A DNA stretch of 63,967 nucleotides. Origin: Nostoc sp. LPT. GTDB taxonomy: Bacteria; Cyanobacteriota; Cyanobacteriia; Cyanobacteriales; Nostocaceae. The notes under the pieces are model-generated. The model was given only the letters and a program-made list of their open reading frames with translations, was not told where the DNA came from and searched no databases. Numbering within the stretch: position 1 is the first letter of the stretch; each line of letters begins with the position of its first letter. The stretch covers positions 1 through 63,967 of the forward strand of contig NZ_JABXKF010000139.1 in the NCBI RefSeq assembly GCF_017115165.1, written 5' to 3'. Positions 54,719-63,607 of this stretch are shown in pieces. The translations under genes were made by a program, and so were the position numbers.

Positions 54719-55021
54719 CTATTTCATCAATAATGGTGATTCCGGGCTAGGATTTTCTTGGATGCTACTCACACAAAAACTAATGTGCGAACGAATAGCT
54801 CGCTCATAAACTCCAGTTTGCTGAGTGCGTACCCCTATAGCCTGATATATTAAGTTAACTTCTGGAAACTCAGACCAATACATCAAAAAGATGTCTTTAG
54901 CTGGAGTAATAATTTCATAATTATTCTCTTGTCTTTTCTTTCTGAGTTTACAATTATTTAGTTGTAATTTTTGTCTGAATAGTTTTTCAAAGTCTGGAAT
55001 TAAATCTGAAGTAGTTTTCAT
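54719..55021 (-). CDS. Small hypothetical protein
   Basis: The 100-residue frame (DLIPDFEKLFRQKLQLNNCK; DIFLMYWSEFPEVNLIYQAI; ERAIRSHISFCVSSIQ) has ordinary composition and may be a small alpha/beta protein. I do not recognise it. A perfect palindrome lies eight bases upstream of its ATG, which suggests regulated expression. Confidence 0.5.
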   Translation of the reverse strand: MKTTSDLIPDFEKLFRQKLQLNNCKLRKKRQENNYEIITPAKDIFLMYWSEFPEVNLIYQAIGVRTQQTGVYERAIRSHISFCVSSIQENPSPESPLLMK

Positions 55022-55029
55022 GGTTAATA

Positions 55030-55043
55030 CACGTTAAAACGTG
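55030..55043. promoter_or_regulatory. Palindromic operator candidate
   Basis: The 14-nt cacgttaaaacgtg is a perfect palindrome (cacgtt/aacgtg) immediately before the start of the small minus-strand gene. It is placed where a repressor or a ribosome-site structure could act. The regulator is unknown. Confidence 0.4.
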
Positions 55044-55624
55044 CTAATTATGCAAAGACTATCTGGTGATATTATTAAGTATGACACTTCAGATACCTCT
55101 TACAATATAGTGTATCAGTTATCGGGTATTTGAGAAGGTTATTCAGAGGCAGGGTCACTCGTTGGCGTACTCTCTGATGGAGAAGCAGGCTGTGCGATCG
55201 CTGGAACCTTTTATCAGGATTTTTATGGAACAAATATACTATTTCCTAAATTATACTTACCAAAAGTTTGCCCGCTTGTAATGTTATGTCAGTATAGCTA
55301 GTACAGCCGAAAGTTTGTCTACCTTTAACCAGTTGCTCAGAACAACTTGTCTGCCTATTGTCTGCTGAATTGAGATGGTAGCTGGATTTACGCGCCCGCT
55401 GTACTAGTTAGCAGAAACACCCTGTATAATTACACCACTAAATTATCTTTGAGGTAAAACCTTGCGAGGTATTCACTACCCAATACTCTTTGGTCAAGGC
55501 AAGAGACGCGATGAATCGCCGTCTCTACAATAATCAGTCTTTCGTCTTGACGGGGATTTATCGGGCCTTTAGCGAGCTAGAATTTTCATCAAAAAACCTT
55601 AACCGAACTGTATTGATTCGCTAC
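55044..55624. other. Intergenic region without supported genes
   Basis: This region of about 580 nt holds a copy of a hairpin repeat (agagacgcgatgaatcgccg near 55501; a related copy is near 58143) and otherwise no protein-like frame. A 60-codon frame at 55490 is built on that repeat and is not annotated. Confidence 0.5.
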
Positions 55625-57028
55625 CTACAGGCTACAGCCTGGGCCTTCAAGACCCTCTGCAAAACTGATTAATTCCAAGTACTCTGGATTTTCCACAAGC
55701 TTTTTAGCAGCTAGCAATCCGGCAATGCTCCAAGTTTGATAAATTCGGGCTTCTTTGCCAATTAAACGACCATTGTTGCCATCGTAGTATTCCGGGAATT
55801 TATCTCTAAATAAACGCCTTTCAGCAATAGCGATCGCTGCTTGAGCAAGTTCAGTTCGACCTGCTTTCAGTGCCGCAGCGGTAAATAACCACAGTAAAAC
55901 AGGCCAGTTCCCGCCGTTGTGATAAGACCAAGCCCTGTTTTTAGAGTCACATCCTGTGACAATTTTCCACTCTAAACCTTCCAAAGCGGGAAAGCAAATT
56001 TTAACAGGCATATAGCCGATTAAGTCTTGCCAACGTTGGGCGAATAAATTCATAATGCTTTGAGATTCTTTAACGCTTGCTAAGGAAGTTAAGATTGCCA
56101 TCAGATTTCCCAGAGCAAAAAAGCGAAAATCTATCCGCCCCGGCCCCAGATTTCCCGCTAAATATCCTCCAGTTTCGGGCAACCACTCGGTCAACCAACT
56201 AGGAATTGATTCTGAGTTGATGTTGAATTTATTAACAATTTCTTTACCAAATTCGTTATCTTTGTAACGATAGATTTCCCCCAATCGCTTTAGGTCTAGC
56301 CAATAATAGTTGCGGATATGATATTTCAAAGATCCCAATCGCCTATTGACTTTGCTAAGGTAGCTATCGCCATCCCCATCTGGTAAAAGCAATTCACTAG
56401 CAGCCCTCAAAGACGCGTAGAATAATACCTGAATTTCTAAAGGATGTTCGTAAACTCCCATGCGACGGTCAATCATAAACGCGCCATCGGGAACTAACAT
56501 TGTTGGATACATGGAAAACCGATGTACTAAGCAAAGATCCAAAATTAGTTTGATTCCAGCTTGAAAATCTGGCTGACGCGCTAGTGACAAATCGCCTGTA
56601 GCTTTTTCATAAGCTAGTAGCAGGAGAATCCACCACATACAAGAATCAATTGGGGGAACACGAGCGATCGCTTGCTCTCCAAAATCAGCGACCAAAAATT
56701 CCTCATTCCCATTAGAATGAACTTTGAAACTGGCAGGCATTAATCCCGCTCCGGGTTCAAAGCAGTCTATCTGCTTTTCATGACTTTGTAATTTCAGTGT
56801 TTCTACTAAGAAGTTACGCACAATCTCTGCTTTGCCGTGCATGAGAAATACTAAGGCAGAAGGGACAAAATCGCGGAGGAAGCATTGGTCATAATTGAGT
56901 ACATCTGACTCCCGATCGTGGGCGGCTACAGTACCAATGGGTTTTCCTTGATAATAAATTACGGACTCTTCCAATAATTTCCAGGCTTCTGCTTCCATCT
57001 GACTGTTCTTATCGATCGCACTAGTCAT
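55625..57028 (-). CDS. Alkaline/neutral invertase (GH100)
   Basis: The 467-residue cytosolic enzyme hydrolyses sucrose to glucose and fructose. GH100 features are VAAHDRESDVLNYDQCFLRD with the putative acid Asp, IDCFEPGAGLMPASF, the core PPIDSCMWWILLLLAYEKAT, and ENPEYLELISFAEGLE near the C-terminus. The length is right. In filamentous cyanobacteria such enzymes control sucrose use in nitrogen-fixing filaments. A sugar-dehydrogenase-like SDR gene lies 62 nt upstream on the same strand. Confidence 0.93.
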   Translation of the reverse strand: MTSAIDKNSQMEAEAWKLLEESVIYYQGKPIGTVAAHDRESDVLNYDQCFLRDFVPSALVFLMHGKAEIVRNFLVETLKLQSHEKQIDCFEPGAGLMPASFKVHSNGNEEFLVADFGEQAIARVPPIDSCMWWILLLLAYEKATGDLSLARQPDFQAGIKLILDLCLVHRFSMYPTMLVPDGAFMIDRRMGVYEHPLEIQVLFYASLRAASELLLPDGDGDSYLSKVNRRLGSLKYHIRNYYWLDLKRLGEIYRYKDNEFGKEIVNKFNINSESIPSWLTEWLPETGGYLAGNLGPGRIDFRFFALGNLMAILTSLASVKESQSIMNLFAQRWQDLIGYMPVKICFPALEGLEWKIVTGCDSKNRAWSYHNGGNWPVLLWLFTAAALKAGRTELAQAAIAIAERRLFRDKFPEYYDGNNGRLIGKEARIYQTWSIAGLLAAKKLVENPEYLELISFAEGLEGPGCSL

Positions 57029-57090
57029 GGGCGTTTAATTCCACTAATGGTATGTATCGGCTTAATTGTGGAAAGTACGCCAGCCTAACC

Positions 57091-57901
57091 TCAAGCTGAC
57101 CAAGGTTCCCGGAAGTCAGCATATAGAGTCAATCCACCATCTACAAATAGCGTTTGTCCGGTGATGTAGGCGGCTTTATCCGAAGCTAAAAAAGCGACTG
57201 CGGCTGCCATCTCCTCACAGGTGCCAGCACGCCCCATTGGGATGTGACTTTCCACGATTGCCTTTTTTTCAGGATCATCTATCCAGGCTTGATTCATTGG
57301 CGTGATCGTTGCTCCGGGGCCAATAGCGTTGACACGAATACCTTGGCTTACATATTCCAAAGCTAAAGTTTTGGTTAGGTTTTCCATCCCGCCTTTGCTA
57401 ATGGAATAACTGATATACATCAGGTCGCCCAATAATTTCGTGAACGCTGGAAATATTAATAATCACCCCCGGACAATTAACAGACAGGAGGTGTTTAATA
57501 GTTTCACGGGCGCAGAGATAAGCACCCCGGAGATTGACTGCAATTACCCGGTCAAAGTCTGCTGTGGTAACTTCGTGGGATGGACTTTCTGTTTGAATGC
57601 CAGCATTATTAACTAGAATATCTAAACTGCCAAATTCCTTGACTACGGTGTTGACCATCTCAACAATGTCTGATTCTTGGGAGACATCTCCCTGAAGCAG
57701 CAGCGACTTCACACCACAATTTTCGATATTTCCGCAGGATTTTTGCAATGCCATCTCTTCCGTGTCTGCTGCGGCATCAGGGTATGAGCGGTAATTGATG
57801 GCGATGTTGCACCCTTCTTGAGCGAGTCTGATAGCGATCGCCTGACCGATACCTGAAGTTGCACCTGTAATTAAAGCATTCTTTCCTTTTAAGCCTATCA
57901 T
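57091..57901 (-). pseudogene. SDR (glucose-1-dehydrogenase-like), split by a frameshift
   Basis: Two overlapping frames (57937-57398 and 57432-57091) make one classical SDR of about 265 residues. MIGLKGKNALITGATSGIGQ (start 57901) carries the NAD(P) motif, NNAGI and NISSVHEIIGRP lie in the first frame, and YISYSISKGGMENLTKT with the catalytic Tyr and Lys is in the second. The shift is around 57410-57425, between IIGRPD and YISY, exactly where the active site begins. If real, the gene is dead. The family oxidises sugars or alcohols, and the neighbour is an invertase. Confidence 0.85.
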
Positions 57902-58249
57902 ATTTCTTCCCAAAGCTGCCCTGATTTGAATTTGCACCAGTCAAACAATTTGGGATTTTAAATTACTTTTTTATACATTTAAGGCTGGTACTGTCAACCC
58001 CTATTGGAGGGAATTTAAAGTTAAAAAATAGGTATTTGATAATTTTGAATTTCTGAAAACAATTCTCAAAAATCAGGCTACAGATTCAAGAGATGGAAAC
58101 TTATACCAATTCAATTAATGATTGCAACACATCCTTGGGTAAAGACGCGATGAATCACCTCTCTACAAATGGTCTATTTGTCGCATTCTTTTCTCAAATT
58201 GGTATTAACTTGAATCTGACGCCTTTTAATTACGAATTGCTATTAATCC

Positions 58250-58912
58250 CTATCGCAAATTCGCTGGCACTTGTTCGGGAACTACCCAATAGTAAATAGT
58301 TTTGCCCTCGACATTGAGAGTCTGTTGTGGTTTCCAATCACCCATATCGAAGGCATGGGAGACAATGCGAGTCCCAGGTTTAAGTTCTTTTAATAGCTTG
58401 GGACGGAGTTTGGCGTTGATCTCTGGCAGTAAATAAAGTGTAACTACTGTTGCTTCACTAAAATCAGTGTTGAACAAATCTTGTTGGACAAATTTGACGC
58501 GATCGGTTACTCCTGCCTTTTGGGCATTATCATTAGCTTCTTTGATGCGATCGGGGTCAATATCTATACCAACGCCGCGCGTACCAAACTTTTGTGCCGC
58601 AGTATTGACAATTCTTCCATCACCACTACCAAGGTCGTACAATACATCATTTTTACCCACTTTTGCCACTTGCAGCATTGCATCTACCACTGGCTGTGGT
58701 GTCGGTACATAAGGAACATCTCCAGGACGTTCTTGGACTTGAGTTGTGGGAGTTGTCGCCGATGGTGTTTCGGTTTCGGTCTGACCTGTTAAAGTAGAAG
58801 GTTGTTGTGTGCCGGCTTCCAAATCTTGTTGTTGCGGCGTACACCCAGCAATTCCTAAACTGGTAATACTAACGCCTGTAACTAATAAAAACAGAATTTT
58901 TTTGAAGTTCAT
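58250..58912 (-). CDS. SAM-methyltransferase-like lipoprotein
   Basis: The first 24 residues are a lipoprotein signal (LFLLVTGVSITSLGIAGC) and a Thr/Pro/Gln-rich linker follows. Then comes a class I methyltransferase fold: YVPTPQPVVDAMLQVAKV, motif I VLYDLGSGDGRIVN, GVGIDIDPDRIKEA, VKFVQQDLF and VVTLYLLPEINAKLRPKLL. A periplasmic or membrane-outside location would be odd for a SAM-dependent enzyme. It may have lost catalysis, may use the cytosolic face, or the signal may be misread. It is monocistronic. Confidence 0.85.
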   Translation of the reverse strand: MNFKKILFLLVTGVSITSLGIAGCTPQQQDLEAGTQQPSTLTGQTETETPSATTPTTQVQERPGDVPYVPTPQPVVDAMLQVAKVGKNDVLYDLGSGDGRIVNTAAQKFGTRGVGIDIDPDRIKEANDNAQKAGVTDRVKFVQQDLFNTDFSEATVVTLYLLPEINAKLRPKLLKELKPGTRIVSHAFDMGDWKPQQTLNVEGKTIYYWVVPEQVPANLR

Positions 58913-59012
58913 GAATTTTCTCCTTGATTCAGTAGTTAGTAAAACAACTCATAGTCACAAAATTTTGAATTGCTTATTGTGTGAAGTTTAGGTTGCACAA
59001 TTCAAAATTGTA

Positions 59013-60372
59013 TTAAGTCCTACGTTGACGGTAGTTATTCCAGAACAACAGGGGAATACCTGCTACGACAACTAAAACACCTGCGATTGCTCCCACACCT
59101 GTATAAACCAAGCTGGAGTACAGCAAGTAAGCGCAGACGGCACAAAACAGTAATGGAGTGAAAGGATAAAATGGCACACGGAAAGGACGAACTATGTGGG
59201 GTTCGCGGATGCGCAATACCAGCAGTGATATGCCGGAAAGCAGGAAGAAAAACCAAAATATCGGAGCAGTGTAATCCACCATTGTTTCAAAGCCTTTGCG
59301 GGTGAGCGTGCCTAAAAAAACCAGTGCTAAGGCGATCGCTGCTTGCAAGAATAAGGCATAGGTAGGACTGCTAGGACGTTGTTGCCAGCGTCCCATAAAA
59401 CCAAATAGCGAAAAATCCTGTCCCAGTGCGTAGTTGGTGCGCGCTCCAGTAAAGATTGTGGCGTTGGTTGCTCCCAAAGTAGTGATCGCAATTAGCACAC
59501 TGATAAACAAAGCTCCCGGTTCACCCCAAAGAGAGCGCATTAAATCTGCGGCTACTGCTTCTGACTGTGCCATGTTTGCTAATCCCAGTCCCCGCAGGTA
59601 AGCCAGATTGATTAGCAGATAAATAGCTGTAATGATACCAACACTCCACATTAGCGATCGCACAATATTACGTCGTCCATCTTGAATTTCTGCGGAGATG
59701 TAAGCCGCCTCATTCCAGCCACCGTAAGATAGCAACACAAACACCATTGCCAGTCCCCAGGTTCCGGGTGATGCAGATTCTACAGGAGTGGCAGAATTAG
59801 GAATGGCGGTAAGCCCAATAATGACTACCAGCAACAAACCCAGAACTTTCGCAGCACTCAGTAAGTTTTGTGTCCACTTACTCTGTTGCAAACCGATGAT
59901 GTTCAAAACAGTTAAAAGTGCGATCGCTATGGCTGCATATTATAGAAGACGAAAACGTGCCTAGCCGCCATATCTGAGAAACATAATCACCAAAAACAAA
60001 TGCCAAAAGAGCAATGGAACCAGTTTGAATCACTGTCATCCGCGCCCAGGCAAATAAAAAGGCGACTCCCCGCCCGAATGCACGTTTCAAATAATAGTAG
60101 GCACCACCAACATCGGGATAGACAGTGGCCAACTCTGCATAGCACAGTGCTCCTACCAGAGATACCACACCACCCAATAGCCAAAAAAGCAGTACAGCAA
60201 TATTGCTACCTGCTTGACTGGCCACTAGAGCCGGAGTTTCAAAAATTCCCGCTCCGATGACAATACCGACAATTAGAGCCACTGCGTCTGATAATGTCAG
60301 GGATGGTTTGGGTGTTGCTACTTCAGTTGATGTTGTCTGATCGAGCAAATTGTAGTTTTTACGTCTACTCAC
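59013..60372 (-). pseudogene. APC-family amino acid permease, split by a frameshift
   Basis: The N-terminal frame (60372-59878) reads SLTLSDAVALIVGIVIGAGI and GALCYAELATVYPDVGGAYY, the conserved first three helices of amino acid/polyamine permeases. The C-terminal frame (59906-59013) carries the remaining helices. One extra A near 59938-59943 (ATAATA where ATATAT would keep the frame) separates SSSI from YAAIAIALLTVLNIIGLQQ. Without it the protein is about 450 residues with 12 helices. The substrate is unknown. Confidence 0.88.
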
Positions 60373-61037
60373 ATTACTTCCTTATTAGTGTTGAGTTGGG
60401 ACTTTTGGCTTTGTTTTACAGTCTTTGTTCAACAGAGGAATCATCTATGTACTCCAGATTTAGGAACTCACGATTCAATAAGACCTTAAATCACTGTTTT
60501 ACCTGTACTTCTATGGTTAACAATAAATGTGATGAGAAAGTGACACTCACCAGTGATACAGCAGATTTCTTGTTGCTGAGGTACACAAGCTAAGTCTGTT
60601 ACCAGGTAGAAAGCGTCTTTTACTCCTGAATTCTGCTGTATGTCTTCAAACCGTAATATCCATCTGGTCACATTAAGATTAGCCTCCCTGCGTAGCTTGC
60701 TGCCGTAGGCATCGCTCTAAATTCTCTTGCTAGACAACATCATTCTGCAAATAGGGTAAAAAATCTGAATTGGTAAAACGTCTTCCACTAGTGAGATTTA
60801 TTGTCATCTAAAGAATGATTGACTCATAAGGGGTAATCGTGCATTATTTGATTAAAAAACTGGTATAGCTATGCGTAATTTTTATACCGCAAAGTTTCAT
60901 TGATTTAAAATGGATGCTTTATTTACACCCTGCTGTACTTACAGACAGCGATCGCTCCATAGTTTCGATTAAGTAGGGATGCACATCTGTGCGTTGTTAA
61001 TTAATAAATAATATATCGGCTTTTTATCCCTAATTCT
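60373..61037. other. Intergenic region without supported genes
   Basis: Only dispersed repeats are visible, such as cgtagcttgctgccgtaggc near 60692. The frame at 60486-60671 on the minus strand has no recognisable content. An HIP1-like site lies near 60949. Confidence 0.45.
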
Positions 61038-61466
61038 TTAGTATCTGCTACTGGGAAAAAGTAAAATATCTATTACTTCACCTACTACCAAACCCAATAC
61101 AGCTAGGACAGTTATAACCCAAAATGAATCTAATTTATTGCAGCCAGAAAAGCGCATTTCCAAATCAGCTAAAAGCGTAGTGGCTAAGGGGATAATAAAT
61201 AGCCTTAATAATATCGACCAAGTTGCTATTAAAGCAATTGATATACTTAAAAACAAGATGACAACTAAAGTTTTCGAGCCAAACTCAACTAAACGCTCTA
61301 ACCAAGAAAAACTCTTTCGTACTACAGCTATAACCATAGCAATAACAAAAGCTCCTACTAACCAAATAATATGATTAGCAGCAAGATACCATCCCAGGAG
61401 AATGTAAGCCAATAAGAGTAATACTAAAGGCTTCAAAGGAATCCTGTTAAAAAATTCCATATTCAT
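61038..61466 (-). CDS. Hypothetical membrane protein with four helices
   Basis: The 142-residue protein has hydrophobic segments at about 12-30, 33-50, 65-95 and 118-138 and a short basic loop (VRKSFSWLERLVEF). No family is recognised. It has its own transcription unit. The start may be the first or third codon (both Met). Confidence 0.6.
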   Translation of the reverse strand: MNMEFFNRIPLKPLVLLLLAYILLGWYLAANHIIWLVGAFVIAMVIAVVRKSFSWLERLVEFGSKTLVVILFLSISIALIATWSILLRLFIIPLATTLLADLEMRFSGCNKLDSFWVITVLAVLGLVVGEVIDILLFPSSRY

Positions 61467-61741
61467 ACTGTCAAGGCTTGTAAAAATACCAGGTTAATCT
61501 TTTAATTTTATTCACAAATTGTTACTAGTAAAGCTTTTAAATATACCAGCTTTGCTCAGGATATTTCTCTATCTATAGAGCAAATTGAATGTCAAGGTAT
61601 ACAGCCAGCAGGACTATCAACGCACTCTGGTGATTCTCTTAGAGGATGTTTAAAAAGTGTTACATAACATTTTCGAGACTATTCAAAATGATACCGAGTT
61701 TTTTTTAACTCAGATACCAGTTATTGGTCTTGCTTGTAGCT

Positions 61742-61855
61742 TTAAGAACGCAGTACTTTGAGTTTTGCTCCTAATCGATACCGAACCAATGCATAAACCG
61801 TTCCATACTCGATATCAAGTCCATATTCTTTTTTCAACCACTCAACTATCGCACC
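61742..61855 (-). pseudogene. IS630-type transposase HTH fragment
   Basis: The frame reads AIVEWLKKEYGLDIEYGTVY and ALVRYRLGAKLKVLRS, a winged helix-turn-helix of the kind found at the N-terminus of IS630-like transposases. It is closed by a stop in the upstream codons, and the DDE domain is absent. A terminal-repeat-like word at 61643 suggests an old insertion. The rest of 61467-62181 holds no gene. Confidence 0.55.
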
Positions 61856-62181
61856 CTAGCTACTAAACCCTTTTCCTGTTTCCAGTTCAAATTTGAGAGA
61901 TAGACAGTAAAAAACCCCTTGAGTGCTTATTTCAAGCGGTAATTGATGATTGAATGATAAGGTTTATTTATCTCTATCTTGAAGTAGCTTTCTCATCTCT
62001 TTCATTAATGCTAAAAGTCTGGAATTAATAAGTTTTATAGTAATTGCTATATAAGCATTATAGGGTAAACCGTACTTCTCATTTTATATGTATATACTTT
62101 ATTATTTAAATAGTTATAAATTAGGTCTAATCAATCAGAATTCTAAATTATTCTAAAAACAATTAACAACGAGGTAAATTT

Positions 62182-62898
62182 ATGTCTCAAAATACAATTA
62201 CCCACTTAATTCACGATCGCAATGCCCGTGGTCACGCTAAAATGGGCTGGCTCGATAGTTATCACACATTTTCCTTCGGTAGTTTTTACGATCCCAACCG
62301 CATGGGATTTCGCTCTCTGCGGGTAATTAACGACGATCGCATCGCCCCTGGTGCTGGATTTCCTACCCACAGTCATCGTGACATGGAAATCCTCACATAT
62401 GTCTTAGAAGGTGCTGTAGAGCATAAAGACAGCTTGGGTACTGGCTCGGTGATTCGCCCTGGTGATGCCCAGATTATGAGTGCTGGAACTGGAATCAGCC
62501 ACAGTGAATTTAATCCCTCACCAACAGAACCACTACATTTGCTACAAATCTGGATTCTTCCCGATCGAGAAGGGTTAGCACCAAGATATGAACAGAAAGC
62601 TTTTCCTCTAGAAGAAAAGCGCGGCAAACTTCGCTTAATCGCTGCTAAAGATGGGCGTGATGGTGCTGTGACAATTCACCAAGATGTTGATTTATACACA
62701 TCTGTTTTAGAAGATGGTGATGTTGTTAATTATCAAGTCAAACCCGATCGCTATGCCTGGTTACAAGTAGCGCAAGGCATAGTTAACTTGAATGGCGAGG
62801 AACTCAGAGCCGGTGATGGTGTACAAATCAACGGTGAAGAACAGCTAGAAATTAGTACTAATATCGGCGGCGAAATCTTGCTTTTCGATTTAGGCTAA
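62182..62898 (+). CDS. Pirin-family bicupin protein
   Basis: The 238-residue protein has the pirin N-terminal cupin with HAKMGWLDSYHTFSFGSFYD, the metal ligands in FPTHSHRDMEILTYVLEGAV, and SAGTGISHSEFNP. The C-terminal cupin (EKRGKLRLIAAKDG onward) is shorter than in eukaryotic pirin. Bacterial pirins are often quercetinase-like or redox-sensing iron proteins. GAGG lies seven bases before the ATG. A strong terminator follows the stop by 15 nt. Confidence 0.95.
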   Translation: MSQNTITHLIHDRNARGHAKMGWLDSYHTFSFGSFYDPNRMGFRSLRVINDDRIAPGAGFPTHSHRDMEILTYVLEGAVEHKDSLGTGSVIRPGDAQIMSAGTGISHSEFNPSPTEPLHLLQIWILPDREGLAPRYEQKAFPLEEKRGKLRLIAAKDGRDGAVTIHQDVDLYTSVLEDGDVVNYQVKPDRYAWLQVAQGIVNLNGEELRAGDGVQINGEEQLEISTNIGGEILLFDLG

Positions 62899-62913
62899 CA
62901 TCTCTTTTCTCTG

Positions 62914-62943
62914 GTAAAAGGCTCATTTAGATGAGCCTTTTAC
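62914..62943 (+). terminator. Strong terminator after the pirin gene
   Basis: The arms gtaaaaggctcat (62914-62926) and atgagccttttac (62931-62943) are a perfect 13-bp stem with a 4-nt loop, and the A4/T4 ends make it work in either direction. Confidence 0.85.
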
Positions 62944-63130
62944 TCAGAATATTACGTTTACGAATTAAGTATGTTTGCGGCTTCCGTGAAGGCAAAGAAA
63001 ATCACTGGAAATGCTAGCAGAATGTCTCAGAGCGCTTGGTGCAGATCCAGATTCTTTGGTTTAGGATGTGCTTTGGGGTAAATTATGGCGATCGCAACCC
63101 ACGACAACCAAGCCACAAGTCTAAAAAACT

Positions 63131-63480
63131 GGTGAACGAGTATCAAAGACTCTCGCACGAGTATTAAAGACTCGCTCACGAATATCAGAGACTCTCGCAC
63201 GAGTATTAAAGACTCTCGCACGAGTATTAAAGTCTCTCGCATGAATATCAAAGACTCGCTCACGAGTATCAAAGACTCGCCGACGAGTAAAAAAGACTCG
63301 CCGACGAGTAAAAAAGACTCGACGACGAGTATCAAAGACTCGCTCACGAGTATCAAAGACTCGCCGACGAGTAAAAAAGACTCGCCGACGAGTAAAAAAG
63401 ACTCGACGACGAGTATCAAAGACTCGCTCACGAGTATCAAAGACTCGCCGACGAGTATCAAAGGCTCGTGGATGAGTCAG
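63131..63480. repeat. 21-nt tandem hairpin repeat array (84-nt super-period)
   Basis: About 16-17 units of 21 nt carry the core actcg(ctca/ccga/acga)cgagt, or actctcgcacgagt in the first part, joined by a(t/a)(c/t/a)aaag linkers. In the second half the core order ctca, ccga, ccga, acga repeats every 84 nt. It is the same family as 36206-36484 in opposite orientation. Confidence 0.93.
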
Positions 63481-63607
63481 CTTAACTCAAAATAGACGGA
63501 TCGCTTACAGAAATTCTTCAAAATAGACGACAGATGCCAACCTAAAAAGCCAAATTAAATTCTAAATTTCTTAATTACGTAGCTTGCTTCCCGTAGGGTA
63601 CTACGAA

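Noticed and set aside
58093..58299. 68-codon frame before the methyltransferase-like lipoprotein
   Set aside because: It contains a dispersed repeat (agacgcgatgaatcacc) and overlaps the real gene on the other strand.
60486..60671. 61-codon minus-strand frame upstream of the permease
   Set aside because: No family resemblance or start signal; lies in intergenic DNA with repeats.
36206..63480. Tandem arrays considered as CRISPR
   Set aside because: Units follow each other without unique spacers and no cas gene is present.
63027..63495. Repeat proteins in the 63.1-kb array
   Set aside because: Same reason as for the 36.2-kb array; I keep it as DNA repeat.
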